A stretch of DNA of 64,000 nucleotides from Rothia nasimurium (GTDB lineage Bacteria > Actinomycetota > Actinomycetes > Actinomycetales > Micrococcaceae), in contig NZ_CAKMSR010000001.1 of assembly GCF_928381705.1 (NCBI RefSeq), positions 62,001-126,000 on the forward strand, given 5' to 3'. The notes under the pieces are model-generated. The model was given only the letters and a program-made list of their open reading frames with translations. It was not told the DNA's origin and made no database searches. The translations under genes were made by a program, and so were the position numbers. Positions within the stretch are counted from its first letter, which is position 1, and each line of letters begins with the position of its first letter. Below, one piece after another: positions 49,810-60,718 of this stretch.

Positions 49810-51576
49810 TATATCGTGCTTGGCCCAGCGACCTCCCCCGGCGATACGCCCCTGTGGGAGGCTATTACGCTGAACGACACCGGCTCAGGCACCCACCGCA
49901 CTTTCCCTTTCGCTAAGCTCCCCGACTTTGTGCGCGCGGTAGAGGCCCAAAACCCGCACCGGGTGATTCGCTGGGCCTGGGCGGACGCCCGCGAGCTCAT
50001 GCCCGCCCTGCTGGCAGCTGGGGTCTCACCGGCGTCCTGCCACGATCTGCGCCTTGCCCAGCGAATTCTGCTCACCGCCGCCACCCGCGCCCAAAACCGG
50101 CTGCCCTACACGCCCACCATCGACCTCACCCCCGAAGCCGCGCCTCCGGCAGGAGTACTACCGGCCAGACGACAAATCGAGGGGCAAACCGCCCTCTTTG
50201 ACGACCTTGGCCCAGCCTCCCCCGAACAGCACGAGGCAGCCGGGCCAACCGCGTCCGCCCTGCTCACCGAACTCCGCACCCAGCTAGAGGCCGTCGCCGC
50301 CTGCCCAGCCCCAGCCCGGCTCTCCCTCCTACTCGCCGCAGAATCCCAGGGCGCCCTCATCGCAGCCGAAATGAAGCACCACGGCATGCCCTGGAACCGC
50401 ACCATCCACGAAAAAATCCTCGAACATGCCCTCGGTCCTCGCCCCGCAGGCTACGACCGCCCCTACAAGATGGAGCGCCTCGCCGCCCGCATCCGCGAAG
50501 AACTCGGCGCCCCCAACCTCAACCCCGACTCGCCCCAAGAAGTCCTCAAAGCCCTCCAGGCAGCCGGGCACTCAGTCACCTCCACCCGCAAATGGGAACT
50601 CACCGAATGGGCCAACGCCGTCCCCCACCTGCGCGAAGAACGCTGGCAGCTCGTCCGCCCCCTGCTCGACTACAAACGCCTCGCCCGCCTCTACACCGCC
50701 AACGGCTGGAACTGGCTCGACACCTGGGTAACCAACAACCGCTTCCACCCCACCTACGAAGTCGGCTCCGCTGCCACCGGCCGCTGGGGCGGGCACGGCG
50801 GCGGCGCCATGCAAATACCCAAGGACGTCCGCCCCGCCATCCGCGCCGAAGAGGGCATGATGCTCACCGTCGCAGATGCCGCCCAAATCGAACCCCGCAT
50901 CCTCGCCGTCATGAGCGGCGACCGCGCCCTCGCCGTCGCCGGACGCGGCACCGACCTCTACCTCGGCATCGCCCAGATTGGCGAACGCACCGGCAGCGTG
51001 CTCAACGACCGCTCCCACGCCAAAATCGCCCTACTGGCCGCCATGTACGGAGCCACCACCGGCGAAGGCGGGCAACTCATGCCCCACCTCAAAAAAATGT
51101 TCCCAGCCGCCATCGGCCTCACCGAACGCGCCGCCGACGTAGGTCTGCGCGGCGGGCAGGTCACCACTTATCTAGGGCGCACCTCCCCTGCTCCCTCCCA
51201 CGCCTGGTTCCAAGCGCAACGCAACCAGGTCACCGCAGCCGACGAACGCGCCGCCCGCTCAGCCGCCCGCGCCCACAGCCGCTTCACCCGTAACTTCGTC
51301 ATCCAGGGAACAGCCGCCGAATGGGCCATCATCTGGATGGCCCAAATCCGCAAACGCCTCCGCACCGAACGCCGCTTCGGCAAACGCATGCAAACCCGCC
51401 TGGTCTACTTCCTCCACGACGAAATCATGCTCTACGGACCCATCGGCGAATCAGCCCGCGCCGCCGAAATCGTGCGCGAGTCAGCGCAAGCTGCCGCCGA
51501 ACTCATCTTCGGCCCCACCGACGTCGAGTTCCCCGTCACCGTGGTCACCACCGACGATTACTCGCAGGCTAAATAG
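49807..51576 (+). CDS. Family A DNA polymerase-like protein with 3'-5' exonuclease region
   Basis: A 589-residue member of the PolA family found beside PolA in actinobacteria. Motif A is VADAAQIEPRILAVMSGD, where the usual Tyr-Ser after the catalytic Asp is Ala-Ala. The fingers region includes DRSHAKIALLAAMYGATTG in place of the standard R...K...YG helix. Motif C is LHDEIMLYG. The N-terminal ~180 residues are exonuclease-like but weak. There is no 5' nuclease domain. Its role is not settled; repair or translesion synthesis is plausible. GC-rich codon use is strong. It diverges from tadA. Confidence 0.85.
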   Translation: MYIVLGPATSPGDTPLWEAITLNDTGSGTHRTFPFAKLPDFVRAVEAQNPHRVIRWAWADARELMPALLAAGVSPASCHDLRLAQRILLTAATRAQNRLPYTPTIDLTPEAAPPAGVLPARRQIEGQTALFDDLGPASPEQHEAAGPTASALLTELRTQLEAVAACPAPARLSLLLAAESQGALIAAEMKHHGMPWNRTIHEKILEHALGPRPAGYDRPYKMERLAARIREELGAPNLNPDSPQEVLKALQAAGHSVTSTRKWELTEWANAVPHLREERWQLVRPLLDYKRLARLYTANGWNWLDTWVTNNRFHPTYEVGSAATGRWGGHGGGAMQIPKDVRPAIRAEEGMMLTVADAAQIEPRILAVMSGDRALAVAGRGTDLYLGIAQIGERTGSVLNDRSHAKIALLAAMYGATTGEGGQLMPHLKKMFPAAIGLTERAADVGLRGGQVTTYLGRTSPAPSHAWFQAQRNQVTAADERAARSAARAHSRFTRNFVIQGTAAEWAIIWMAQIRKRLRTERRFGKRMQTRLVYFLHDEIMLYGPIGESARAAEIVRESAQAAAELIFGPTDVEFPVTVVTTDDYSQAK

Positions 51577-51577
51577 G

Positions 51578-52336
51578 CTAACTCCCAGCTTCCCGGGTGC
51601 GCTTCTTATCCCAGGGCTCTTCCCAGCCCAGCTCTTCAAAGACGCGGGACAGCAGGTTGCCGGTGAATCCCCAGATGATAAAGGGGGCGAAGTTGCCGGT
51701 TACCTCAAAAGCCGGGGATTTGTGCCTGGTCCGGCCGCGAGTCACCGTCATCGTCAGCCGGTTAGCCGGGTTCAGCAGGTCTGCCACCGGTACGCGCACC
51801 ACCAGGGTTGACTCATTCCGGTCTACTGCCTCCACCGGGGTCGGTAGGTCCCACCAGCCCAGCACGGGAGTCACCCGGTAGTTACTCACCGGCAGATCAA
51901 CCGCCGGGAGCTGGCCCAGCAGGCGCACCCCCTCAGCCTGCAGGCCGGTCTCTTCCACAGCCTCCCGCAGGGCAGCCACCTGCTGGACGGTTCGGCCGGT
52001 ACGGGATGCCTCGTCGTAGTCCTCAGGGTCGATCCGCCCGCCGGGTAGGGCAGGCTGGCCGGCATGGTGACGCAAGGAGTCCGACCGCACCAGCACCAAG
52101 AGGTCAAGGTCTGACGCAACCGTGCCGCACCCGGTATTCTGCGCCGGAGCCTCATCAAGCACCCCCATCAGCACCAGCACAGCAGCCTCTTTAACGGTGC
52201 CCGGGTCCATCTGCCCAATCGGCCACGAATCCTCGGGGCGCACAACGCTCGGGGCCCGCTCCGCCAACTCCTGCAGGGCCGCTAGGGCAGGGTGCTGCCC
52301 CGCTATCTCTTCCCCTGATATCTTTTTCCTAAGCAC
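51578..52336 (-). CDS. CoA pyrophosphatase, NUDIX
   Basis: A 252-residue NUDIX hydrolase of the NudL type, expected to split CoA to 4'-phosphopantetheine and 3',5'-ADP. LPGGRIDPED followed at a distance by AALREAVEETGL is the NUDIX box with the family's insertion; HHAGQPALPGG precedes it. GTG 52336 overlaps the nth stop by 8 bases and gives a family-like length; longer readings would lie inside nth. nth-NUDIX-marP order is known in mycobacteria, though marP lies about 5 kb away here. Confidence 0.85.
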   Translation of the reverse strand: MLRKKISGEEIAGQHPALAALQELAERAPSVVRPEDSWPIGQMDPGTVKEAAVLVLMGVLDEAPAQNTGCGTVASDLDLLVLVRSDSLRHHAGQPALPGGRIDPEDYDEASRTGRTVQQVAALREAVEETGLQAEGVRLLGQLPAVDLPVSNYRVTPVLGWWDLPTPVEAVDRNESTLVVRVPVADLLNPANRLTMTVTRGRTRHKSPAFEVTGNFAPFIIWGFTGNLLSRVFEELGWEEPWDKKRTREAGS

Positions 52337-53231
52337 TGAGCGTCCACCCCTCTTCCCGCAGCTGACGACGGGTAGCGCCCTGCACAAAGCGCAGGTGCAG
52401 GCGCTCACGCCCCGGGGCCATCTCGTACTTGAGCAGTTTCTCTGCCGCCACCGGGTTGGTTTCACCGCTGCCGTAAGCCGGGCAGAGGTCGGCAACGGGG
52501 CAGGCCCCGCAGGCCGGTTTTTGGGCGTGACAGATGCGGCGGCCGTGGTAGACCAGCCGGTGGGAAAGCTGCGTCCAGTCCTTGGGTTCAAAAAGCTCGG
52601 CGACGTCGCGTTCGACCTTAACGGGGTCGTCTTCAGTGGTAAAGCCAAAGCGGCGGGCTAGGCGGCCGAAGTGGGTATCGACGGTAATTCCCGGCTTGCC
52701 AAAGGCATTACCCAGCACCACGAAAGCGGTTTTTCGCCCCACCCCGGGGAGCTTCACCAGTTCCTCAAGCCTGCCCGGTACCTGCCCGCGGTGATCTGCC
52801 ACCAGCTGGGCAGCCAGATTCACGATTGCTTTGGCCTTGGAGCGGTAGAAGCCCAGGGGCCGCACAATGTCTTCCACGTCTTCGATTCGGGCGGACGCCA
52901 ACGCCGCCGCATCGGGGTAGCGGGCAAAAAGTTCGGGGGTGGTGGCATTCACGCGCACATCGGTGGTTTGGGCTGAGAGCACGGTAGCTACCAGGAGCTC
53001 AAAGGGGTTATCAAAATCGAGTTCGGCAACCGCATAGGGGTAGGTCTCCCCCAAAATACGGTTGATTTTGCGGGCACGACGGGTGAGCGCTAGGGGGCTT
53101 TCGGCCTCACCGCGAGCTGCCGCGCGGGCGTGCTTTCGGGCGGACGCTCGCGCCTTGGGCTCGGGTACAGAGCGGGTTTCAAGCTGGGCGAGCTCGTCAG
53201 GGCTAAGAGGTACATCGGCATGTAGGGGCAT
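52329..53231 (-). CDS. nth: Endonuclease III
   Basis: A 300-residue DNA glycosylase/AP lyase for oxidised pyrimidines. The helix-hairpin-helix LPGVGRKTA (161-169, catalytic Lys-167), the VDTHFGR Asp-185 and the iron-sulfur cysteines in CHAQKPACGACPVADLC are intact. A basic N-terminal extension of about 45 residues is typical of actinobacterial Nth. ATG 53231 is chosen because TAGGCT (53239-53244) lies 7 bases upstream, a leaderless promoter. Confidence 0.95.
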   Translation of the reverse strand: MPLHADVPLSPDELAQLETRSVPEPKARASARKHARAAARGEAESPLALTRRARKINRILGETYPYAVAELDFDNPFELLVATVLSAQTTDVRVNATTPELFARYPDAAALASARIEDVEDIVRPLGFYRSKAKAIVNLAAQLVADHRGQVPGRLEELVKLPGVGRKTAFVVLGNAFGKPGITVDTHFGRLARRFGFTTEDDPVKVERDVAELFEPKDWTQLSHRLVYHGRRICHAQKPACGACPVADLCPAYGSGETNPVAAEKLLKYEMAPGRERLHLRFVQGATRRQLREEGWTLSA

Positions 53232-53238
53232 ATACCCA

Positions 53239-53244
53239 AGCCTA
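53239..53244 (-). promoter_or_regulatory. Leaderless -10 box of nth
   Basis: TAGGCT on the minus strand, 7 bases before ATG 53231, with no ribosome site. Confidence 0.45.
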
Positions 53245-53311
53245 CCGCCGCCCGTCCTTGCGGTACCCGGGTTAGCTGCCACTGGCGTCCTGATTTCGCG
53301 TAACACGAACG

Positions 53312-53335
53312 CACAAATTTGTGACTAGCGCTACA
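53312..53335. promoter_or_regulatory. Candidate Crp/GlxR operator and palindrome before acs
   Basis: The perfect palindrome CACAAATTTGTG (53312-53323) overlaps TGTGA-CTAGCG-CTACA (53320-53335), which matches the Crp-family consensus TGTGA-N6-TCACA at 8 of 10 positions. TAAGGT (53344-53349) could be the acs -10. A crp gene lies 5 kb downstream, and acs is a known target of this family in actinobacteria. Confidence 0.55.
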
Positions 53336-53410
53336 GGGTGCGCTAAGGTGAGAAAAAGTCCGTTTGTGGCGCACATCAATGACGCGCCCCACAGAACAGG
53401 AAGGCACACC

Positions 53411-55348
<1,938 letters not shown>

Positions 55349-55364
55349 CAGCGCGATATAACAG

Positions 55365-55463
55365 GATGTGGGGCATGCGTGCCCGCCGACTAACCTTCTT
55401 GCTGGCTCGCAAGCAATTCATGCCAGCCCCAGCCAGTCGGCTTTGGCACGCATGCCCCACATC
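55365..55463 (+). repeat. Structured 3' element, copy 3 (after acs)
   Basis: 99 bp with a 19-bp perfect outer stem (55365-55383 with 55445-55463), an inner GCCGACT/AGTCGGC stem and an innermost TTGCT/AGCAA stem. The minus-strand block GGGGCTGGCATGAAT corresponds to the conserved block of copies 1 and 2. The stems differ in sequence from the other copies but keep the same order. The outer arms are much longer here, so it may also terminate acs transcription. Confidence 0.75.
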
Positions 55464-55487
55464 TATCGAAGTTAGTGTTCTTTGATT

Positions 55488-55541
55488 AAACGCCCGCCCC
55501 AGTGTGCTCCATCTATGGCTGCAAGCTGGAGGCGGGCGTTT
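55488..55541 (+). terminator. Hairpin between acs and aroQ
   Basis: AAACGCCCGCC (55488-55498) and GGCGGGCGTTT (55531-55541) with an extra CAG/CTG pair inside, followed by TCGTG. It may be a terminator or attenuator just before aroQ. Confidence 0.6.
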
Positions 55542-55562
55542 TCGTGTGAAAAACTAGAACCT

Positions 55563-56018
55563 ATGGCAACACCACAGACTGCACCACGACATATCTCCGT
55601 GATTAACGGCCCCAACCTCAACCTGCTCGGCGTGCGCAAACCCGAGATTTACGGGCGCACCACCCTAGCCGACATCGAAGCAACCCTGCGCGTCCAAGCC
55701 GCCGAGCTGGGCTACGAGATCAGCTTCATGCAGTCCAACCACGAGGGCGACCTCATCGACGCAATCCAGGCAGCCCGTACCGCGTCCGCCGGTATCATCA
55801 TCAACCCGGCCGCCTACACCCACACCTCTGTGGCCCTGCACGACGCCCTCGAAGCGGCCGAGCTGCCGGTTGTCGAAGTGCACCTCTCTAACGTGCACAA
55901 GCGGGAGCCCTTCCGCCACCACTCCTACGTCTCACCACAGGCGACCGCCGTGATTGCAGGTGCAGGTGCCCAGGGCTACGAGCTGGCGCTCTCCTTCCTA
56001 GCCCGCCACCTGGGCTAG
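55563..56018 (+). CDS. aroQ: Type II 3-dehydroquinate dehydratase AroQ
   Basis: A 151-residue cytoplasmic enzyme of the shikimate pathway. The signature [21 protein letters not shown] with its catalytic Tyr, [25 protein letters not shown] and the catalytic His in [15 protein letters not shown] are all present. ATG 55563 gives the family start; no clear ribosome site. It is 9 bases before the APC permease gene, so cotranscription is likely. Confidence 0.96.
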   Translation: MATPQTAPRHISVINGPNLNLLGVRKPEIYGRTTLADIEATLRVQAAELGYEISFMQSNHEGDLIDAIQAARTASAGIIINPAAYTHTSVALHDALEAAELPVVEVHLSNVHKREPFRHHSYVSPQATAVIAGAGAQGYELALSFLARHLG

Positions 56019-56027
56019 TTCGGCACG

Positions 56028-57311
56028 ATGGCTACCCAACCTCGGGCACAGCTGACCCTCACCGACGCCGTCTGCATCGGTGCCGGGTCCATGATTGGGG
56101 CTGGCCTCTTTGCTGCCTTCGCGCCGGCAGCGGCAGCAGCTGGGAACTGGCTGCTGCTCTCCTTAGCCCTAGCTGCCTTTCTCGCCTTCGCTAATGCGAC
56201 CTCTTCGGCCCAGCTGGCCGCCCAGCACCCCGAATCAGGCGGTACCTACATCTACGGCAGCCGCCAGCTCGGCCACATCTGGGGCTTTGCGGCGGGGTGG
56301 TGCTTCGTCATCGGTAAAACGGCCAGCTGCGCCGCTATGGCCATGACTTTTGCCGCTTATCTGGCACCGGGCTATGAAAAGTTCCTGGCTATCGCAGCAG
56401 TTGCTGCCCTCACAGCTGTCAATTACAGGGGTATCACCCGTACCGCGGCCCTCACTAAAATCCTGGTTACGCTGGTGCTCTTAGCCCTGGCCGTCTTTTT
56501 CGGGGCAGTCCTACTCGGGGTAGCCCCCGACCCGGCGATCACCAGCCCAAACGCAGGAGCCGGGGCGGGAGCGTCCGCCACACCCACTAGCCCGGTGACA
56601 ACTATCTACGGGGTGATGCAGGGCGCTGGCCTGCTCTTCTTTGCCTTCGCCGGCTACGCCCGTATTGCCACCATGGGGTCAGAGGTCAAAGACCCCGCCC
56701 GCATCATTCCGCGGGCTATCATCATTGCCCTGACGCTGGTGGGCACCCTGTACCTGCTAGTTGCCCTCGCGCTCATCCACCAGCTGGGTTATGCGGGCTT
56801 GGCAGGAACGTCCGCCCCGCTGGCTGCGGCGGTAGGGTCGTCCGCACCCCTGAGCGCCCTCATGGGTATCGCGGCTTCCATCGGTGCGCTCGGAGCCCTG
56901 CTGGCCCTTATCACCGGTATCGGCCGCACCGGGCACGCCATGGCTGCCCACCGCGACCTGCCCGCCTATTTTGCGCACCTACACCCGGTCTACGGGGTGC
57001 CCTACCGGCTAGAGATCACCGTAGCGGTGGCTGTGACCACCCTGATTCTGTTCTTTGATGTGCGCGGTGCTATCGGCTTTTCATCCTTTGGCGTGCTGCT
57101 CTACTACTGCGTGGCGAACCTGGCAGCCTTCACACAAACAGCCCCCTACCGCCGCTACCCGCGCGCCCTGCAGGTTGCCGGGGCAGCGGGCTGCTGCTTG
57201 GTGGTGGGGACGCTGCCGCCCGCCTCTATCGCAGGCGGGTTACTTCTGCTGGGGGTGGGGCTAGCGGTTTATCTTCTGTACGCCCGCCCCACCCAGACCG
57301 CGAAGCCCTAG
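56028..57311 (+). CDS. APC-family amino acid permease
   Basis: A 427-residue transporter with about 11-12 helices. The N-terminal VCIGAGSMIGAGLFAAFAPAA is the unwound helix-1 substrate motif of APC carriers, and GYARIATMGSEVKDPARIIPRAI is the conserved loop after helix 6. A Gly/Ala/Pro-rich loop (about 180-195) is unusual. Substrate unknown. Its stop overlaps the convergent marP stop. Confidence 0.87.
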   Translation: MATQPRAQLTLTDAVCIGAGSMIGAGLFAAFAPAAAAAGNWLLLSLALAAFLAFANATSSAQLAAQHPESGGTYIYGSRQLGHIWGFAAGWCFVIGKTASCAAMAMTFAAYLAPGYEKFLAIAAVAALTAVNYRGITRTAALTKILVTLVLLALAVFFGAVLLGVAPDPAITSPNAGAGAGASATPTSPVTTIYGVMQGAGLLFFAFAGYARIATMGSEVKDPARIIPRAIIIALTLVGTLYLLVALALIHQLGYAGLAGTSAPLAAAVGSSAPLSALMGIAASIGALGALLALITGIGRTGHAMAAHRDLPAYFAHLHPVYGVPYRLEITVAVAVTTLILFFDVRGAIGFSSFGVLLYYCVANLAAFTQTAPYRRYPRALQVAGAAGCCLVVGTLPPASIAGGLLLLGVGLAVYLLYARPTQTAKP

Positions 57312-58480
57312 TTAGGTACGCACTGGCCGGTGGCAACCTCGGGTGAGGCTGCGCTGACCTGGGTTAGAGCCTCAATGATCTGCGAGGCCGGAACAGCGTA
57401 GCCGGTCTGGCTCTGGGTCGACTTAGCAAAGACCATAGCCATGACCTGCCCATCCTCGGTGAGCACAGGACCGCCGGAGTTACCCTGCTGAACCTGGGCA
57501 GCTAGCTGGTAGACCAGGCGGGAGGGGTTGGTTTCCCCGGTCTGCGCGTTGATGGTTTGGGTGTAGCCGAGCCCCTGGACAATCGCTGCCCGGCTGGCGA
57601 AGGGGCCGCCGCCCGGGTAGCCCATAAAGGCAACCTCGGTGTCCGAAGCGACCTCGGCTTCGTTCAGAGCCAGGGGGGCGAGGGCCAGGTCGGGGGCGCT
57701 GATAATGGCGATATCGCGTTCAGTATCGTAGTAGACCACATCGCCCGTTGCAGCCTGACCGTCGCGGCTCAGCAGGGTAGGGGTGCTCACGCCCGCAACC
57801 ACGTGCGCGTTGGTGACCACTAGACCACCGTCCACCACGAAACCCGAACCCTCAGATGTGTAATTACAAGCCTGGGCTGCACCCACAACCTGCACCACCG
57901 ACCAGCCAGCTTCTTCCAGCGCAGCTGTTTCAAGGGTGCCGAGCGGGGCGGACTGCTCGGGGTAAAGCAGCTGAGAAATCTCGGGCAGGCCGGTGGCCTG
58001 CACAATCTGGCCCCGAACCTCGGTTACTTTTTCCTGCACGGACGCCGGGGTCACCTGCATCATCCAGGTCACCACCTTAGATTCCGCGGCGAGGGCGGTA
58101 ACCGCTGGGATACCCAGGGGGCGGACGACCAGCACCACGGTCACGATGACCAGCGAGGCCAGCACCATGTTGAGAACACCGCCTGCAAGTCGCTCTAGAC
58201 CGCGCAGGGGCGTGCGGTCGCTTGCCCTGCGGATTGCGCTACCCAGGGTCATACCCAGGGTCTGCCCCAGCACCAGACAGGCGAGCACTGTACCCAGTCC
58301 GGCAAGAAGGTACCACCGTGAATCAACCTGGTCAATGACCCAGGGGGTGGCGTACATAGCTGCAACCGCACCCAGCACAAACCCAACAAAGGTACCCAGG
58401 GTGACAAAGAGCCCCTGCCGTACACCGGCCAAGAAGTAGAGGGCAATGATAGCAATAATGACCCAGTCAAGAACGGTCAT
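57308..58480 (-). CDS. MarP-like membrane serine protease
   Basis: A 390-residue protein. Four N-terminal helices form a CvpA-like domain (about 1-125), followed by a trypsin-like protease outside the membrane with triad His-226 (TNAHVVAG), Asp-256 (DTERDIAI) and Ser-335 (QGNSGGP). Cys-205 and the near-terminal Cys may form a disulfide, as in mycobacterial MarP, which protects against acid stress. ATG 58480 has GGAGA upstream. It diverges from crp across a 373-bp gap. Confidence 0.9.
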   Translation of the reverse strand: MTVLDWVIIAIIALYFLAGVRQGLFVTLGTFVGFVLGAVAAMYATPWVIDQVDSRWYLLAGLGTVLACLVLGQTLGMTLGSAIRRASDRTPLRGLERLAGGVLNMVLASLVIVTVVLVVRPLGIPAVTALAAESKVVTWMMQVTPASVQEKVTEVRGQIVQATGLPEISQLLYPEQSAPLGTLETAALEEAGWSVVQVVGAAQACNYTSEGSGFVVDGGLVVTNAHVVAGVSTPTLLSRDGQAATGDVVYYDTERDIAIISAPDLALAPLALNEAEVASDTEVAFMGYPGGGPFASRAAIVQGLGYTQTINAQTGETNPSRLVYQLAAQVQQGNSGGPVLTEDGQVMAMVFAKSTQSQTGYAVPASQIIEALTQVSAASPEVATGQCVPN

Positions 58481-58853
58481 GATTCTCCATTCAACGGGGA
58501 AGGCCAAACGGGCTAGGCTCCACCCTATGCCGCCTCAGTAAAAATAGGCCGAGCGGACGCTGGGAGCTCTGCCGGGACTCAGCCCTCACAGGAATACCAC
58601 AGCCTACACGTCCAACCTGAAAAAATAGGCGGAAACTCAGGAAAAATTCTCGGTGAAGGGACTAAGCTCTAGGCGCTTTGGGTATCGAAAGCATCAAATA
58701 TCCTGTAGGCTCGTATTAGTTGAATATGTCACAGATAAAAGTGCTGTGTGATGAACTAGGCAAAGACTATGCTTAGAAGTCTGCCCGCCCTGTGTGTACA
58801 GGGCACTGCACTCGAATCGCCCTTTAGATCCACATCAGGAGTAAAAGAGAACC
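58481..58853. promoter_or_regulatory. marP-crp divergent intergenic region
   Basis: 373 bp. On the crp side, TATGCT (58768-58773) could be a -10 with TGTGTG 17 bp upstream. TGTCACA (58727-58733) and TGTGTGA (58745-58751) are half-site-like sequences that may allow autoregulation. A small AGACT/AGTCT hairpin follows the -10. AGGAG (58837-58841) is the crp ribosome site. Nothing clear is seen from 58520 to 58680. Confidence 0.4.
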
Positions 58854-59531
58854 ATGGATATTGAAGTACTACGCCGTGCTCCGCTGTTCGCTTCACTCGA
58901 CGACGAAGCCTTTGCAGCGCTAACCAAAGACATCACCGAAGTCGACCTTTCACGCGGCGCTACCCTCTTCTACGAAGGTGACCAGGGCGACCAGCTCTAC
59001 TTCGTCATCTCAGGCAAGATGAAGCTGGGTCGCACCGCTTCCGATGGCCGCGAGAACCTGGTAGCTATCATGGGCCCCGGCGAAATCTTCGGCGAAATGG
59101 CCCTGTTCGACCCCTCACCCCGCTCAACCAGCGCAACCGCTGTCTCTGAGACCCGCCTGGCAGGTGTCAAGCACGAGTCCCTGCGTAAGGCTATGGAGAA
59201 GTCCCCCAACATCTCCGCCCAGGTTCTGCAGGCCCTGGCCCGCCGCCTGCGCCGTACCAACGAGAACCTGGCTGACCTGGTCTTCTCAGACGTTCCCGGT
59301 CGCGTTGCCAAGGCCCTGCTTGACCTGGCTGACCGTTTCGGTCGCCCCGCCACCGACGGTGTGTTGGTTGCCCACGAACTGACCCAGGAAGAGCTGGCCC
59401 AGCTGGTCGGCGCTTCCCGCGAAACCGTGAACAAGGCCCTGGCCGAGTTCGTTTCCCGTGGCTGGATCCGCCTGGAGGCTCGCGCTGTGGTCATCCTCGA
59501 CCTGCAGCGTCTGCGCCAGCGCTCCCGCTAA
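58854..59531 (+). CDS. crp: Crp/GlxR-type cyclic-nucleotide regulator
   Basis: A 225-residue global regulator. The cNMP-binding domain (about 8-125) carries the phosphate-binding cassette GEIFGEMALFDPSPRST. The HTH_Crp domain (about 145-220) has LTQEELAQLVGASRETVNKAL as its recognition helix. The pattern matches the actinobacterial Crp/GlxR, which binds cAMP and controls acs and respiration genes. A strong terminator follows it. Monocistronic. Confidence 0.95.
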   Translation: MDIEVLRRAPLFASLDDEAFAALTKDITEVDLSRGATLFYEGDQGDQLYFVISGKMKLGRTASDGRENLVAIMGPGEIFGEMALFDPSPRSTSATAVSETRLAGVKHESLRKAMEKSPNISAQVLQALARRLRRTNENLADLVFSDVPGRVAKALLDLADRFGRPATDGVLVAHELTQEELAQLVGASRETVNKALAEFVSRGWIRLEARAVVILDLQRLRQRSR

Positions 59532-59566
59532 GGTGGGGCGGGCGTCCGGCCTGCTCTCAATACTCT

Positions 59567-59606
59567 AAAACCGGGTGGTCAGCTCTAGCTGACCACCCGG
59601 TTTTTT
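59567..59606 (+). terminator. crp terminator
   Basis: Perfect stem ACCGGGTGGTCAGCT with AGCTGACCACCCGGT, a 2-base loop and a T6 run. A textbook intrinsic terminator. Confidence 0.95.
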
Positions 59607-59639
59607 GCACCTACCCCGGGCAGGGGCGGACGCCGGTGG

Positions 59640-60716
59640 TTAGCGGGTCTGCCAGGTGAGGCCGTCGGATGAGGTGATGAGGGTGGTGCTACTTGAGGGA
59701 ACCCAGGCCGGATAGCCAACTTCAAGGGTGTAGGTTCCGTTAGTGTAGTGGGCCTCTAACAGGTAGGAGGCGGCTGGGTCTAGCTCGTGGGTAGTCCAGG
59801 TGAGCCCGTTATCTGCGCTGGTCAGCAGTGTGGCCCCTTCGGCCCGGGCTTGGCAGTAGACCAGAACTGTCTTACTGAGGCGCTGGTGACCGCAGAGCTC
59901 TAGGGATTTGGCTCCAACCGTAGAGATTTTTCCGCCCATAAGCCAGTGACCCTGGTCGGTGTAGGTTGCGGCGTAGATGTCGTTGCTGTTGGCCAGAACC
60001 AGGCCGAAGGTTCCGCTCTCGTCGATGTCGGTGACGTTTTCAGCCTCAACCGGGGTAAGCGGAGCGGGAGTGTAGGGCTGGTCGGTGGGCTCGGGGGCAG
60101 GCATTGAGGGTGCGGACGGAGTGAAGGCATCTGGCACCCGAATCTCATCCAGGCTGCTCGGCGGTGTGGGGGTGGCCTTACCGTCGTAGTTGTTGTACCA
60201 GCAGACATAGCTATCGCCAAGGTCACGGGCAAATATCAGGTAGGTCTGCTCTAGCTGCCTGCAGGAGTCACCCCCAAATGGGGTTCTGACCTGGTAATAG
60301 GTTTTTCCCTCAATCTCGTAGCGCGTCCAGTTGTTGCCCAGCACCAACAAGAAGATAAAGAAAAGAGTCATCAATAGGGCAAGAGCACTTGCCAGCAAGA
60401 ACAGAAGTCCTTGGGCGAACCAGGTGGTTAGCAAGACCAGGGTGCTGCTTCTAGCTCCATCTGGCTGGGGGATTTTTCCCAGGCTCTTGAGGATATAGGC
60501 GGTACCACACACCAGTAAGGTAAGGGCCGCCAGGTAAAAAAGCCCCAGGCAGAAAAGACCAACCTCGGGGATGAGCAAGAAACCCAACGCGTCCACCCCA
60601 TACCGGCCACCGGCAATCACCACCAAAAGAAAGCAGGCCCCCAGGGTCGCCCATCTGGTAAGTCTCTGTGAGAACGAGATGGGTACTGGGCTGGGGGCCT
60701 GATGCTTGAGGGGCAC
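59640..60716 (-). CDS. Membrane protein with Asp-box repeats, unknown
   Basis: A 358-residue protein. Four N-terminal helices (about 20-130) precede a Pro-rich linker and an external domain. Two Asp-box-like motifs, TSADNGLTWTT and SSDGLTWQT, suggest part of a beta-propeller. The N-terminal Pro-rich start and the membrane region are not recognised. It lies 2 bases before the NUDIX gene on the same strand, so the two may be cotranscribed. Confidence 0.65.
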   Translation of the reverse strand: MPLKHQAPSPVPISFSQRLTRWATLGACFLLVVIAGGRYGVDALGFLLIPEVGLFCLGLFYLAALTLLVCGTAYILKSLGKIPQPDGARSSTLVLLTTWFAQGLLFLLASALALLMTLFFIFLLVLGNNWTRYEIEGKTYYQVRTPFGGDSCRQLEQTYLIFARDLGDSYVCWYNNYDGKATPTPPSSLDEIRVPDAFTPSAPSMPAPEPTDQPYTPAPLTPVEAENVTDIDESGTFGLVLANSNDIYAATYTDQGHWLMGGKISTVGAKSLELCGHQRLSKTVLVYCQARAEGATLLTSADNGLTWTTHELDPAASYLLEAHYTNGTYTLEVGYPAWVPSSSTTLITSSDGLTWQTR

Positions 60717-60718
60717 GA

